Assembly (NCBI RefSeq): GCF_001908275.1
Contig: NZ_CP018620.1
Location: forward strand, 3,658,001-3,722,000
Reading direction: 5' to 3'
Length of the DNA: 64,000 nucleotides
Origin: Paenibacillus xylanexedens
Lineage (GTDB): Bacteria; Bacillota; Bacilli; Paenibacillales; Paenibacillaceae
In this document: one piece after another, positions 26,176-34,198 of the stretch
How positions within the stretch are numbered: the stretch's first letter is position 1
Layout: each line of letters starts with the position of its first letter
The notes under the pieces: generated by a model
Database searches by the model: none
Told to the model about the DNA's origin: nothing
Seen by the model: the letters and a program-made list of their open reading frames with translations, nothing else
Program-made: the position numbers and the translations under genes

Positions 26176-28608
26176 TTGTTTGACAACAAGGAAACGTTCA
26201 AGAGTATCTTTACACGGAATCTGGTCAGCAAATTGGGCAAACCGATTGAAGAAGCAACACAGGAAGACGTGTACCATGTACTGGGAAGCATGATCCGTGA
26301 ATATGCAGGCCAGGATTGGGCAGCGTCGAATCAGGGGTTCAAGCAGCGCCAGGATAAACAGGTCTATTACTTCTCGCTGGAATTCCTGATTGGACGTCTG
26401 CTCGGCAACAATCTGTTGAATGTGAATGAATTGGAATTGGTGCGTGACAGTTTAACTGAGCTGGGCTTCTCCTTGGAAGAGATAGAAGAACAGGAGGCGG
26501 ATGCAGGACTCGGTAACGGAGGTCTGGGACGACTCGCTGCCTGTTTCCTGGATTCACTCGCATCACTACGATATGCAGGACATGGTTGCGGGATTCGATA
26601 TAAATACGGGTTGTTTGAGCAAAAAATCATCAATGGTAATCAGGTAGAGTTACCCGACAATTGGCTGGATAAGGGCAATGAATGGGAAGTCCGCCGTCCA
26701 GACAAAAAGGTGGAAGTACAGTTCTGGGGCCGAGTAGAAGCTCATGAGCAGGATGGAGAATATCAGTTTGTTACAAAAGATGCCGAATCGGTTGTCGCCA
26801 TTCCCTATGACGTGCCTGTCATCGGTTATGGTCAAACTCATGTGAATACATTGCGTCTATGGAGTGCCGAGCCAAAGCGCGAGACTTCACTCGACACCCC
26901 TTCGAATTACTACGGCTATCTGGATTATAGCCGATCGGTTGAATCAATCTCGGAATTCCTGTATCCGGACGACTCTCAGTATGAAGGAAAGCTGCTGCGA
27001 TTGAAGCAGCAATACTTCATGTGCTCAGCAGGTGTACAGAGCGCCTTGCGTACGTTCAACAAGCTGGAGCTACCGTATGATCGGTTGCCTGATAAAGTGG
27101 CCTTCCACATTAATGACACGCATCCAACCTTGGTTATTCCAGAACTGATGCGCATCCTGATTGATGTGAAGGGGTATGGCTGGGATGAAGCATGGGATAT
27201 CACAACCCGAACTGTATCGTATACCAATCATACAACGCTTAGTGAGGCTCTTGAGAAGTGGCCTGTATCCATGATCAGCAAGCTGCTGCCACGAATCTAC
27301 ATGATCATTGAAGAGATCAACAAACGCTTCTGTGGCATGCTGCTGGACCGGTATCCGGGAGATCAGGATCGCATAGGGCATTTGGCTATTGTTGCAAACG
27401 ATCAGGTACGGATGGCACATCTGGCGATTGTAGGCACTCATAGCGTGAATGGTGTTGCTGCTCTGCACACCGAGATTTTGAAAGAGCGCGAGATGGCTCC
27501 GTTCTATGAACTGTATCCAGAGCGTTTCAATAACAAAACGAATGGTATCACCCATCGTCGCTGGTTGATGCATGCCAATCCGAAACTGTCGGATCTCATC
27601 ACGGATACAATCGGTAACGAATGGATAACAGAGCAGGGCAAGCTGGACCAGTTGGCTGGTTTTGCGGATAATACATCATTCCAGGAGCAGTTCCGTTCAA
27701 TTAAGCGGGATAACAAAGAGCGGCTTGCTGCGTATATTCTGGATCATACCGGGACAGCAGTGAATCCGGATTCCATCTTTGATGTACAGGTGAAGAGACT
27801 ACACGGGTACAAACGTCAACTGTTGAACATTCTGCATGTTATGCATCTGTATAACCGACTTAAGCATGATGCTTCGTTTGATATGGTACCACGTACGTTC
27901 ATCTTTGGTGCCAAGGCAGCGCCGAGTTATTATTTTGCCAAGAAAATTATCAAGCTGATCAACAACGTGGCTGACACGGTGAATCGGGATGCGGCCGTGA
28001 ATGACCGCTTGAAGGTATTTTTCCTCGAAAATTATTCCGTCTCTCTTGCAGAGAAGATCATTCCCGCTGCGGATGTTAGTGAACAGATCTCAACCGCAGG
28101 TAAGGAAGCTTCCGGTACGGGCAACATGAAATTTATGATGAACGGTGCTTTAACCATTGGCACGATGGATGGAGCCAACGTGGAGATGGCGGAGCAGGTT
28201 GGGGAAGAAAATATGTTCATCTATGGTCTGCGTGCAGACGAAGTACTTGAGTATTATCGTTCCGGCAGCTATCGTCCAAATGAGATTGTGCAGCACGATG
28301 AACGCATTCGCGAGGTCGTGGAGCAACTGGTGCATCCAGGTGCATTCTGTTATCGTGACGGGGAGTTCTGGGATATTTATGACTCCTTGCTGGCCCATGG
28401 TGATGAATACTTTGTATTGCGTGATTTTGCTGCTTATGCAGACGCGCATGCAGCGATTGACCAGGCATATCGGGATATTCCCGGCTGGACTCGGAAAGCG
28501 ATATTAAACACGGCACATTCCGGCATATTCTCCAGTGATCGTACCATTAGTGAGTATGCGACAGATATCTGGGGTATTCATCCGGTGTCCGGGAACTGGA
28601 AAGGTTAA
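26176..28608 (+). CDS. glgP: Glycogen/maltodextrin phosphorylase
   Basis: An 810-residue GT35 alpha-glucan phosphorylase, which uses phosphate to release glucose-1-phosphate from glycogen in the cytosol. The PLP site is in EASGTGNMKFMMNGALTIGT (about residue 640-660), where the Lys after GNM binds PLP. GNGGLGRLAACFLDS near residue 115 and VKRLHGYKRQLLN near 540 are further family signatures. Length is normal (about 800). Translation starts at TTG, 9 bases after GGGAGG, which lies at the end of the structured leader. glgC-glgD precede it, but the synthase (glgA) and branching enzyme (glgB) usually found in such clusters are absent from this window. Confidence 0.95.
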   Translation: MFDNKETFKSIFTRNLVSKLGKPIEEATQEDVYHVLGSMIREYAGQDWAASNQGFKQRQDKQVYYFSLEFLIGRLLGNNLLNVNELELVRDSLTELGFSLEEIEEQEADAGLGNGGLGRLAACFLDSLASLRYAGHGCGIRYKYGLFEQKIINGNQVELPDNWLDKGNEWEVRRPDKKVEVQFWGRVEAHEQDGEYQFVTKDAESVVAIPYDVPVIGYGQTHVNTLRLWSAEPKRETSLDTPSNYYGYLDYSRSVESISEFLYPDDSQYEGKLLRLKQQYFMCSAGVQSALRTFNKLELPYDRLPDKVAFHINDTHPTLVIPELMRILIDVKGYGWDEAWDITTRTVSYTNHTTLSEALEKWPVSMISKLLPRIYMIIEEINKRFCGMLLDRYPGDQDRIGHLAIVANDQVRMAHLAIVGTHSVNGVAALHTEILKEREMAPFYELYPERFNNKTNGITHRRWLMHANPKLSDLITDTIGNEWITEQGKLDQLAGFADNTSFQEQFRSIKRDNKERLAAYILDHTGTAVNPDSIFDVQVKRLHGYKRQLLNILHVMHLYNRLKHDASFDMVPRTFIFGAKAAPSYYFAKKIIKLINNVADTVNRDAAVNDRLKVFFLENYSVSLAEKIIPAADVSEQISTAGKEASGTGNMKFMMNGALTIGTMDGANVEMAEQVGEENMFIYGLRADEVLEYYRSGSYRPNEIVQHDERIREVVEQLVHPGAFCYRDGEFWDIYDSLLAHGDEYFVLRDFAAYADAHAAIDQAYRDIPGWTRKAILNTAHSGIFSSDRTISEYATDIWGIHPVSGNWKG

Positions 28609-28630
28609 GAATAAATTGTTAAACAAACAA

Positions 28631-28710
28631 GTCCCCTTGTTCACAAGAGCTATCTCTGCTGGTAAATTAACCAGTGTAGAGAGCATCTCCTTGTAGAACA
28701 AGGGGATTTT
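28631..28710 (+). terminator. Terminator after glgP
   Basis: CCCCTTGTTC (28633-28642) pairs with GAACAAGGGG (28696-28705), followed by ATTTT. The loop holds a further small stem (CTGGT/ACCAG). Confidence 0.75.
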
Positions 28711-28744
28711 GGCATACAGTGTATCATAATGTCATTCAACTTGA

Positions 28745-28912
28745 AGAGAACCGCAACTCGCGTATTTTTCATCATACAAGTTCGCACCCAATGGCAGCTG
28801 GCTGCCGCAGTCCAACTATGAGCGGAGGGAAGGACCAGACTTTGAAGTGACGGATGTATGGAAATCGACCCCTGAACAATTGGACATGAAGATCTATATC
28901 CCGTTAAAATAG
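28745..28912 (+). pseudogene. C-terminal remnant of a GyrI-like effector-binding domain
   Basis: An open frame of 55 codons with no start reads ...FAPNGSWLPQSNYERR, GPDFEVTDVWKS and ends DMKIYIPLK. That arrangement (acidic Y-E then F-E-x-Y/T, ending D-I-Y-I-P-x-K) is the C-terminus of the GyrI-like/AraC effector-binding domain. The remaining two thirds or more of the protein are missing, and a stop codon lies just upstream at 28742. The glgP terminator abuts it, so this is a gene remnant and is probably not expressed. Confidence 0.6.
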
Positions 28913-28953
28913 ACCTACCGCTTTGCGGAAAACAAGGTCGGAGGATAGAAGGA

Positions 28954-29412
28954 ATGAACGAAAAGTCATGGCTCCACTCCAAGTTTATGCTCGTAATTGT
29001 TGGTTGCATGGCAGTGCTATACATACTCATTATGGGCAATTTACTGTTTGTCAGTGGACGAACGCCACGCATGCATTATCAATATAATCTCGTGCCCTTT
29101 GAGACCATTCGACCACTTCTATTGGAAAGGGAGAGGTACCATACAGAGGCCTGGGTCAAGAATTTGTTCGGCAATATTGTATTGTTCATTCCACTGGGCA
29201 TCTGGATTCCGTGGTTGTTTCGGAGGTGCCGTTTGTTCCTGACTTTTACATCCACAGTGGTTTTGCTTCTGCTTGGTGTTGAAGTCACACAATTGATTAC
29301 ACGTGTAGGTTCGTTCGATGTGGATGACATTATTCTGAACACGATCGGTGCCTGGATCGGTTACGCCGGATTTAAGTTAATCTTATGTTCAGGAAGAAGG
29401 ACTCGGAATTGA
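28954..29412 (+). CDS. VanZ-family membrane protein
   Basis: A 152-residue protein with four predicted membrane helices and the VanZ pattern: YNLVPFETI near residue 46, NLFGNIVLFIPLGIW near 70, then VEVTQLITRVGSFDVDDIILNTIGAWIGY near 105-135 with the family's conserved Glu-Gln, Asp-Asp and Asn-Gly positions. VanZ confers low-level teicoplanin resistance in the VanA cluster by an unknown mechanism; most genomic homologues have no demonstrated role, and no van genes are nearby. Start: ATG after GGAGGATAGAAGGA. It appears to be monocistronic. Confidence 0.85.
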   Translation: MNEKSWLHSKFMLVIVGCMAVLYILIMGNLLFVSGRTPRMHYQYNLVPFETIRPLLLERERYHTEAWVKNLFGNIVLFIPLGIWIPWLFRRCRLFLTFTSTVVLLLLGVEVTQLITRVGSFDVDDIILNTIGAWIGYAGFKLILCSGRRTRN

Positions 29413-29421
29413 GCCGCAGAT

Positions 29422-29445
29422 CGCGGTCCATGACCGGGTCTTTTT
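29422..29445 (+). terminator. Probable terminator after the VanZ-like gene
   Basis: CGCGGTC-CAT-GACCGGG hairpin followed by TCTTTTT, 10 bases after the stop codon. Confidence 0.6.
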
Positions 29446-29531
29446 GCATAAGATACCTTTCAAATGTTTACAAGGGAATCATTTCGGATAAAACATATTA
29501 ACGGCTTATTTATATCGTGAGCAGAGATTAT

Positions 29532-29721
29532 ATATATAAATTGAACTAAACATTTACACGAAACGGAGAGGACAGAAATAACCTGAAGAAGCGAAAGCGT
29601 TCGCCTTTATCACCGGATTTTCCCCTTATAAGGGGAATTCATAAAATCTGGGGATAACAGCGATCGGAAGGTTGTTCTGTCATCGGAGTGTCCAGTGTAA
29701 ATATTCTTTAGTTCAATTTTT
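29532..29721 (+). ncRNA. Structured leader RNA of the GH13 glucosidase gene (copy 2)
   Basis: The closing stem TTGAACTAAA/TTTAGTTCAA (29541-29550 and about 29707-29716) continues as TTTACAC/GTGTAAA and GACAGAA/TTCTGTC, then AACCT/AGGTT. The core matches the glgP leader: TGAAGAAGCG (29584-29593), a GCGAA-AGCG-TTCGC hairpin, CTTTATCAC (29605-29613), helix CCGGATTTT/AAAATCTGG capped by CCCCTTATAAGGGG, and GGGGATAACAGCGATC (29650-29665). The 3' strand of the closing stem runs up to the possible GTG start at 29725, so folding could affect translation initiation. The ligand and role are unknown. Confidence 0.65.
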
Positions 29722-29724
29722 ATA

Positions 29725-31437
29725 GTGGACAATGATGAGAGCGAGGTGGGCGATATCGTTTGGTGGAAAGAGAGTGTGGTATACCAGATTTACCCGAGCA
29801 GCTTTAAGGATTCGGACGGGGATGGATATGGCGACTTGCAGGGAATCTATGAGAAGCTCGATTATTTGGAGAATTTAGGCGTAGATGTGATCTGGCTCTG
29901 TCCCATTTACGATTCACCAGGACATGATAACGGATATGATATCCGGGATTACTACGGCATTTTACGCAAGTATGGCACGATGGAGGATTTTGATCGATTA
30001 TTGGCAGAGGCACACAAACGTGGTCTCAAGATCATGATGGACCTGGTGCTGAATCATACGTCAGATGAACATGCTTGGTTTGCTGAATCGCGTTCTTCAA
30101 AGATGAATCCGAAGCGGGATTATTATATTTGGCGTTCAGGCAAAAATGGGCAAGTGCCGAATAATTGGGAGTCCTATTTTGGGGGTTCGGTGTGGAAGCA
30201 TGATCCCGAGACAAATGAATATTATCTGCATCTGTATTCGGAACAGCAACCGGATCTCAACTGGAACAATGCACAGATGGCAGAAGAGATGTATGAGATG
30301 GTGCATTGGTGGCTGGAAAAAGGGGTCGACGGATTCCGTTTTGATGCAGTAGCGCATATCGCCAAGGCAGAGGGTCTGCCAAGTGCCCACAATCCGGATA
30401 ATCTGCCGGTGGTTCCAGCTTATCAGCTCTTTTCCAACCTGGAACAGGTACACTCCATCCTGAAGAAACTGAATAACATGATCCTGAAACCTTACGGACC
30501 CATGACGGTTGGCGAGACTTCCGGACTTGGGCCTGAGCAGGCCTTGGCTTATGTGGGGACGGATCGTGATGAACTTAATATGGTATTCCAGTTTGAGCAT
30601 ATGTTTATCGATGCCAAATCCTCTGGAATTGGTAAATGGAACTATAAAGAATGGAAATTGACAGATCTCAAAGAAATCATGAGCCGGTGGCAAACGGTTT
30701 TGCATGGTAGAGGCTGGAACGCCAATTATATGGGGAACCATGATCAGCCACGTCCGGTTTCCCGTTTTGGTGATGATGGTAAATATCGGGTGCGTTCTGC
30801 TCAGATGCTGGCGACATGGATGCTTACACTCGAAGGGACCCCCTACATCTACCAAGGAGAAGAGATCGGCATGACCAATGTCGCTTTCCCGAATATCGAA
30901 CAATACCGGGACATCGAGACCAAAAATTATTTCAATCATTACATTGGTCAAGGTAAGTCGAAGCATGAAGTTATGCAGGCAATCTGGCTGAAGAGTCGCG
31001 ATAATGCCCGCACGCCGATGCAATGGGATGAGACGGAACACGCAGGGTTTACCCAGGGTCAGCCGTGGATTCAGGTGAATGATAATTATCCTGAGATTAA
31101 TGTTGCTGATGCCGAAAGTGATCCGCAATCCATTCTGCATTATTACCGTAAGTTAATTGCGCTTCGCAAACAGCATAAAGTGCTTATCTATGGCGCGTAT
31201 GAACTGCTGCTGCCGGATGATCCGGATATCTATGCCTATACCCGAACGCTGGATGATGAGCAGATGTTGGTCATTCTGAATTTCCGTGGTCATGAACCTG
31301 AGATGCACTGGCCGGAAGGCTGGGATTCCGAGCATGCCAAGCTGATCATCAGCAACGTAAGCAGACGTTATTCTACCGATGAAGGTGCCATTCAGCTTCA
31401 GCCGTATGAGGCAAGGATATATCGTAAGCAGCGGTGA
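29725..31437 (+). CDS. GH13 alpha-glucosidase (oligo-1,6-glucosidase type)
   Basis: A 570-residue intracellular GH13 enzyme without signal peptide, of the oligo-1,6-glucosidase/trehalose-6-phosphate hydrolase subfamily. Its four conserved regions are DLVLNHTSDEH, GFRFDAVAH (nucleophile D207), VGETSGLG (acid/base E264) and MGNHDQPRPVS (D340). It hydrolyses alpha-glucosidic bonds at the non-reducing end of short sugars; isomaltose, maltose, sucrose and trehalose-6-phosphate are all possible. It is a distant paralogue of the treC-like gene at 34199 but has no transporter next to it and is preceded by the structured leader. The start is uncertain: GTG 29725 lacks a ribosome binding site, whereas GTG 29746 follows GATGAGAG and leaves the conserved WWKESVVYQIYP intact. 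Confidence 0.88.
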   Translation: MDNDESEVGDIVWWKESVVYQIYPSSFKDSDGDGYGDLQGIYEKLDYLENLGVDVIWLCPIYDSPGHDNGYDIRDYYGILRKYGTMEDFDRLLAEAHKRGLKIMMDLVLNHTSDEHAWFAESRSSKMNPKRDYYIWRSGKNGQVPNNWESYFGGSVWKHDPETNEYYLHLYSEQQPDLNWNNAQMAEEMYEMVHWWLEKGVDGFRFDAVAHIAKAEGLPSAHNPDNLPVVPAYQLFSNLEQVHSILKKLNNMILKPYGPMTVGETSGLGPEQALAYVGTDRDELNMVFQFEHMFIDAKSSGIGKWNYKEWKLTDLKEIMSRWQTVLHGRGWNANYMGNHDQPRPVSRFGDDGKYRVRSAQMLATWMLTLEGTPYIYQGEEIGMTNVAFPNIEQYRDIETKNYFNHYIGQGKSKHEVMQAIWLKSRDNARTPMQWDETEHAGFTQGQPWIQVNDNYPEINVADAESDPQSILHYYRKLIALRKQHKVLIYGAYELLLPDDPDIYAYTRTLDDEQMLVILNFRGHEPEMHWPEGWDSEHAKLIISNVSRRYSTDEGAIQLQPYEARIYRKQR

Positions 31438-31535
31438 CACGGAGGCTAGCGTAATTTTGCGTTGGTGAAGAGCTATGATTTATAATATATAGTGGTTTTC
31501 AAAATAATCAAAACATAAGTCGGGAGGAATCCAAG

Positions 31536-32228
31536 TTGTTGAATATTACGTTCCACGGTCACTCCAGTGTACAGCTGGGCACAGAAGAAAAGTCTCTGAT
31601 CATTGATCCCTTCCTGCGTGGCAACGAGCTTGCCGTCACGAAGCCTGAAGATATTAAGACCGATGTTGTGTTGCTGACACATGCACATATGGATCACATC
31701 CTCGATGCTGAACCTATTGCCAAAGCAAATAACGCCAAAGTTGTGGCTATTGTGGAATTGGCTACATATATGTCTTGGAAAGGTCTGGATACACTCGGCA
31801 TGAACATGGGCGGAACGGTAGATCTTGATTTTGCTCAAGCCAAAATGATTCAGGCGTTCCATACTTCCGGGATTGTGCTCGAAGAAGAACAACGGATCAT
31901 GTATGCAGGTTTGCCTGCTGGATATATCATTAATATTGGTGGTAAAACGATTTTGCATGCCGGAGACACAAGTCTCTTCGGGGATATGAAAATGATCGGT
32001 GATCGTCATGATATTGATGTAGCTTTCTTGCCGATTGGTGGACATTTCACCATGGGACCTGAGGATGCGCTCCAAGCGGCCGAATGGTTTAATGCCAAAC
32101 TGACGATTCCGGTTCATTATGATACGTTCCCGGTAATTCGTCAGGATGCGGAACACTTCGTGCAACAACTTGCTGCAAAAGGGTTGGAAGGCCGTGTGCT
32201 GGCCCCAGGAGAATCGATTACCCTGTGA
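31536..32228 (+). CDS. UPF0173 metal-dependent hydrolase (metallo-beta-lactamase fold)
   Basis: A 230-residue homologue of Bacillus YtkL (UPF0173). The metal-binding loop THAHMDHILD (around residue 50) is the HxHxDH motif of the metallo-beta-lactamase fold, and further ligands lie in HTSGIVL, HAGDTSLFG and PVHYDTFP. The cellular role of the family is not established; a general hydrolase or phosphodiesterase activity is likely. Translation starts at TTG 31536 behind GGGAGGA, which gives the family N-terminus MLNITFHGHSS (a following in-frame TTG is also possible). Monocistronic, with a strong terminator. Confidence 0.9.
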   Translation: MLNITFHGHSSVQLGTEEKSLIIDPFLRGNELAVTKPEDIKTDVVLLTHAHMDHILDAEPIAKANNAKVVAIVELATYMSWKGLDTLGMNMGGTVDLDFAQAKMIQAFHTSGIVLEEEQRIMYAGLPAGYIINIGGKTILHAGDTSLFGDMKMIGDRHDIDVAFLPIGGHFTMGPEDALQAAEWFNAKLTIPVHYDTFPVIRQDAEHFVQQLAAKGLEGRVLAPGESITL

Positions 32229-32271
32229 TGCACATTTAACCCCTGTTCAATAATAAATGGATTTATGGATA

Positions 32272-32318
32272 AAGACGAATATCACGTCAAGATAACTGAC
32301 GCGATATTCGTCTTTTTT
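32272..32318 (+). terminator. Intrinsic terminator after the UPF0173 gene
   Basis: AAGACGAATATC and CGTC pair with GACG and GATATTCGTCTT, followed by TTTT. Confidence 0.9.
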
Positions 32319-32466
32319 CGGTTTCAGGTTCAATTTTCACCAATAGAGTTGGTACAAATGACAAAAACATTGAAATTCCATTGTTGAACTCCTGTTTAGA
32401 ATGATATAAAAAGTTACACGGAAACCAAACGGAAATCCGAATTGACCGCAAACAGGGGGAGCGTTC

Positions 32467-33822
32467 ATGTCATTTATGAAATCATTATTTTTTCAAATTA
32501 TTGTAGCGGTAATCATCGGGATTGGCGTTGGCATTCTGTGGCCGGATCTGGGTAGCTTGCTGCAACCGCTCGGAACAGGTTTCATCAAATTGATCAAGAT
32601 GATCATCGCACCACTGATTTTCATGGTGATTGTGACAGGTATTGCCAAGATCGGTGATCTGAAGTCGGTAGGTCGCATCGGACTGAAAGCCATCGTGTGG
32701 TTCGAGATTGCAACTACAGTTGCGCTGGTACTTGGATTGGGAACAGCTAATCTGCTTCGCCCAGGTGCCGGAATGAACGTGGACCCTTCAACCATAGACG
32801 CAAGCGGCATTGAAGCAAAAACCAATGGTTCCGAGTTACCGCATACGGTAGACTTTATCATGAATATTATTCCGACAAGTGTTGTGGATGCCTTTGCACA
32901 AAATGCACTTCTGCAAGTACTGCTCGTGGCCTGCCTGTTCGGGGTTGCGCTGGCAGCAACGGAGAGTAAGGCAAAAGAGAATGTACTTACGCTGATTGAG
33001 AACTTGCTCGGCATTGTGTTCCGCATCATCGGTTATATCATGAAACTCGCGCCAATTGGTGCATTTGGAGCCATGGCTTACACGGTAGGTGCCTATGGGG
33101 CTTCCACTTTATCATCCTTTGGTCTGCTAATTCTGGCCTGTTACGGCGCAGCACTGCTGTTTCTGGTCATGCTGGCATTGGCTGCCTGGTGGATTACCGG
33201 GCTAAATTTCCTGCAATTTGTGAAGTATACCCGTTCTGAAGTGATGCTGGCGATTGGAACCGGGTCATCAGAAGTGGTGATGCCACGCATGATGGACAAA
33301 CTAACCAAGGCGGGTTGTGATCGTGCGGTTGTGGGTCTTGTGGTGCCGACGGGGTACTCGTTTAATCTGGATGGCGCTTCGATCTATTTATCCTTGGCAA
33401 CGGTTTTTGTTGCTCAGGCCGTAGGGATTGAACTGACATTGATGCAGCAGATTACGATTTTACTGGTGCTGATGTTAAGCTCCAAAGGCATGGCAGGAGT
33501 ACCTGGATCCGCATTCTTGGCCCTGTCCGCAACGGCAGTGGCTGTCAATGCTTTTCCGGTAGCAGCGGTTGCTCTGTTGCTTGGTGCAGATCGATTCATG
33601 GATACAATGCGTGTATTCACCAACCTGATGGGCAACTGTGTCGCAGCATTTGTGGTTGCAAAATGGGAAGGTCTGCTGGATCAAAAGCGAATGCGTGCTG
33701 TACTCTCTGGTGAGATCAGTGCTGCTGAATTGGAAAGGGAAGAGCAAGCTGCACTATCTCTATTGAAGTTGAATATGCAGGAAAAACAAGGGAAAGCCGT
33801 TGTTTCACCGGAGATGTCGTAA
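32467..33822 (+). CDS. Dicarboxylate/amino acid:cation symporter (DctA-like)
   Basis: A 451-residue transporter of the glutamate/C4-dicarboxylate (DAACS) family, using a cation gradient for uptake through the cytoplasmic membrane. The N-terminal LKSVGRIGLKAIVWFEIATT segment and the transport domain IGTGSSEVVMPRMM (hairpin 1), PTGYSFNLDGASIYL (helix 7, equivalent to NMDG) and SKGMAGVPGSAFLALSA (hairpin 2) are all preserved. The sequence is closer to DctA than to GltP, so succinate, fumarate or malate are the likely substrates. Start: ATG after GGGGGAG. A hydrophilic 40-residue tail follows the last helix. No DctS/R-type two-component pair is adjacent. Confidence 0.88.
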   Translation: MSFMKSLFFQIIVAVIIGIGVGILWPDLGSLLQPLGTGFIKLIKMIIAPLIFMVIVTGIAKIGDLKSVGRIGLKAIVWFEIATTVALVLGLGTANLLRPGAGMNVDPSTIDASGIEAKTNGSELPHTVDFIMNIIPTSVVDAFAQNALLQVLLVACLFGVALAATESKAKENVLTLIENLLGIVFRIIGYIMKLAPIGAFGAMAYTVGAYGASTLSSFGLLILACYGAALLFLVMLALAAWWITGLNFLQFVKYTRSEVMLAIGTGSSEVVMPRMMDKLTKAGCDRAVVGLVVPTGYSFNLDGASIYLSLATVFVAQAVGIELTLMQQITILLVLMLSSKGMAGVPGSAFLALSATAVAVNAFPVAAVALLLGADRFMDTMRVFTNLMGNCVAAFVVAKWEGLLDQKRMRAVLSGEISAAELEREEQAALSLLKLNMQEKQGKAVVSPEMS

Positions 33823-33942
33823 GAGGCGTGGCTCCGCTGTGGTGATGAAGTCAAGTGACAGCAGCCCTATAATAACAATCCATTGCAACAGTAAAAAACA
33901 GTAGAATACATTTAAAAAGTTCAACCAAGTTCAACCAAATTA

Positions 33943-33988
33943 GACCGTCTGTTGCCCGCATCAATGTTGGGGAGAACAGACGGTTTCT
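33943..33988 (+). terminator. Terminator downstream of the dicarboxylate symporter
   Basis: ACCGTCTGTT (33943-33952) pairs with AACAGACGGT (33975-33984), followed by a short T-rich stretch. It sits in a 376-base gene-free gap; the remainder of that gap holds the treC promoter region. Confidence 0.75.
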
Positions 33989-34107
33989 TGTTGTCCCAAT
34001 ACAGATATCATTGGGTTCACGAACGCAGGTTCCAAAATAAATGTTACAGAGGAAAGATTTATGGGGAATGTGTAGAAGAGGCGAAGAATATACATAGTAT
34101 AGTTTCA

Positions 34108-34123
34108 ACTTGTATATACATGT
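34108..34123 (+). promoter_or_regulatory. TreR-type operator palindrome upstream of the trehalose genes
   Basis: ACTTGTATATACATGT contains the 10-base perfect palindrome TGTATATACA and resembles the Bacillus tre operator (TTGTATATACAA). It lies 76 bases before treC. No treR gene is in the window, so the repressor must be encoded elsewhere. Confidence 0.55.
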
Positions 34124-34198
34124 TTACTTATGTAATATAGATATGAAGTTAACCGAGAACATCACATGAGAGCATTACAATTTATTGGAGGCGTTAAC

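Noticed and set aside
28954..29412. VanZ-like gene as evidence of a glycopeptide resistance cluster
   Set aside because: No VanR/S/H/A/X-type genes are nearby, and VanZ-family proteins are common in Paenibacillus without resistance roles.
29532..29721. RNA element as a simple MITE with terminal inverted repeats
   Set aside because: The outer arms do look like terminal repeats in copies 2 and 3. But copy 1 has entirely different arm sequences that still pair, and a conserved single-stranded core lies inside. That favours RNA structure, though a mobile origin is not excluded.
30136..31140. 334-codon open frame on the minus strand inside the GH13 gene
   Set aside because: It is fully antisense to a gene with all catalytic motifs, has low-complexity Ile/His-rich translation, no ribosome binding site and no family match.
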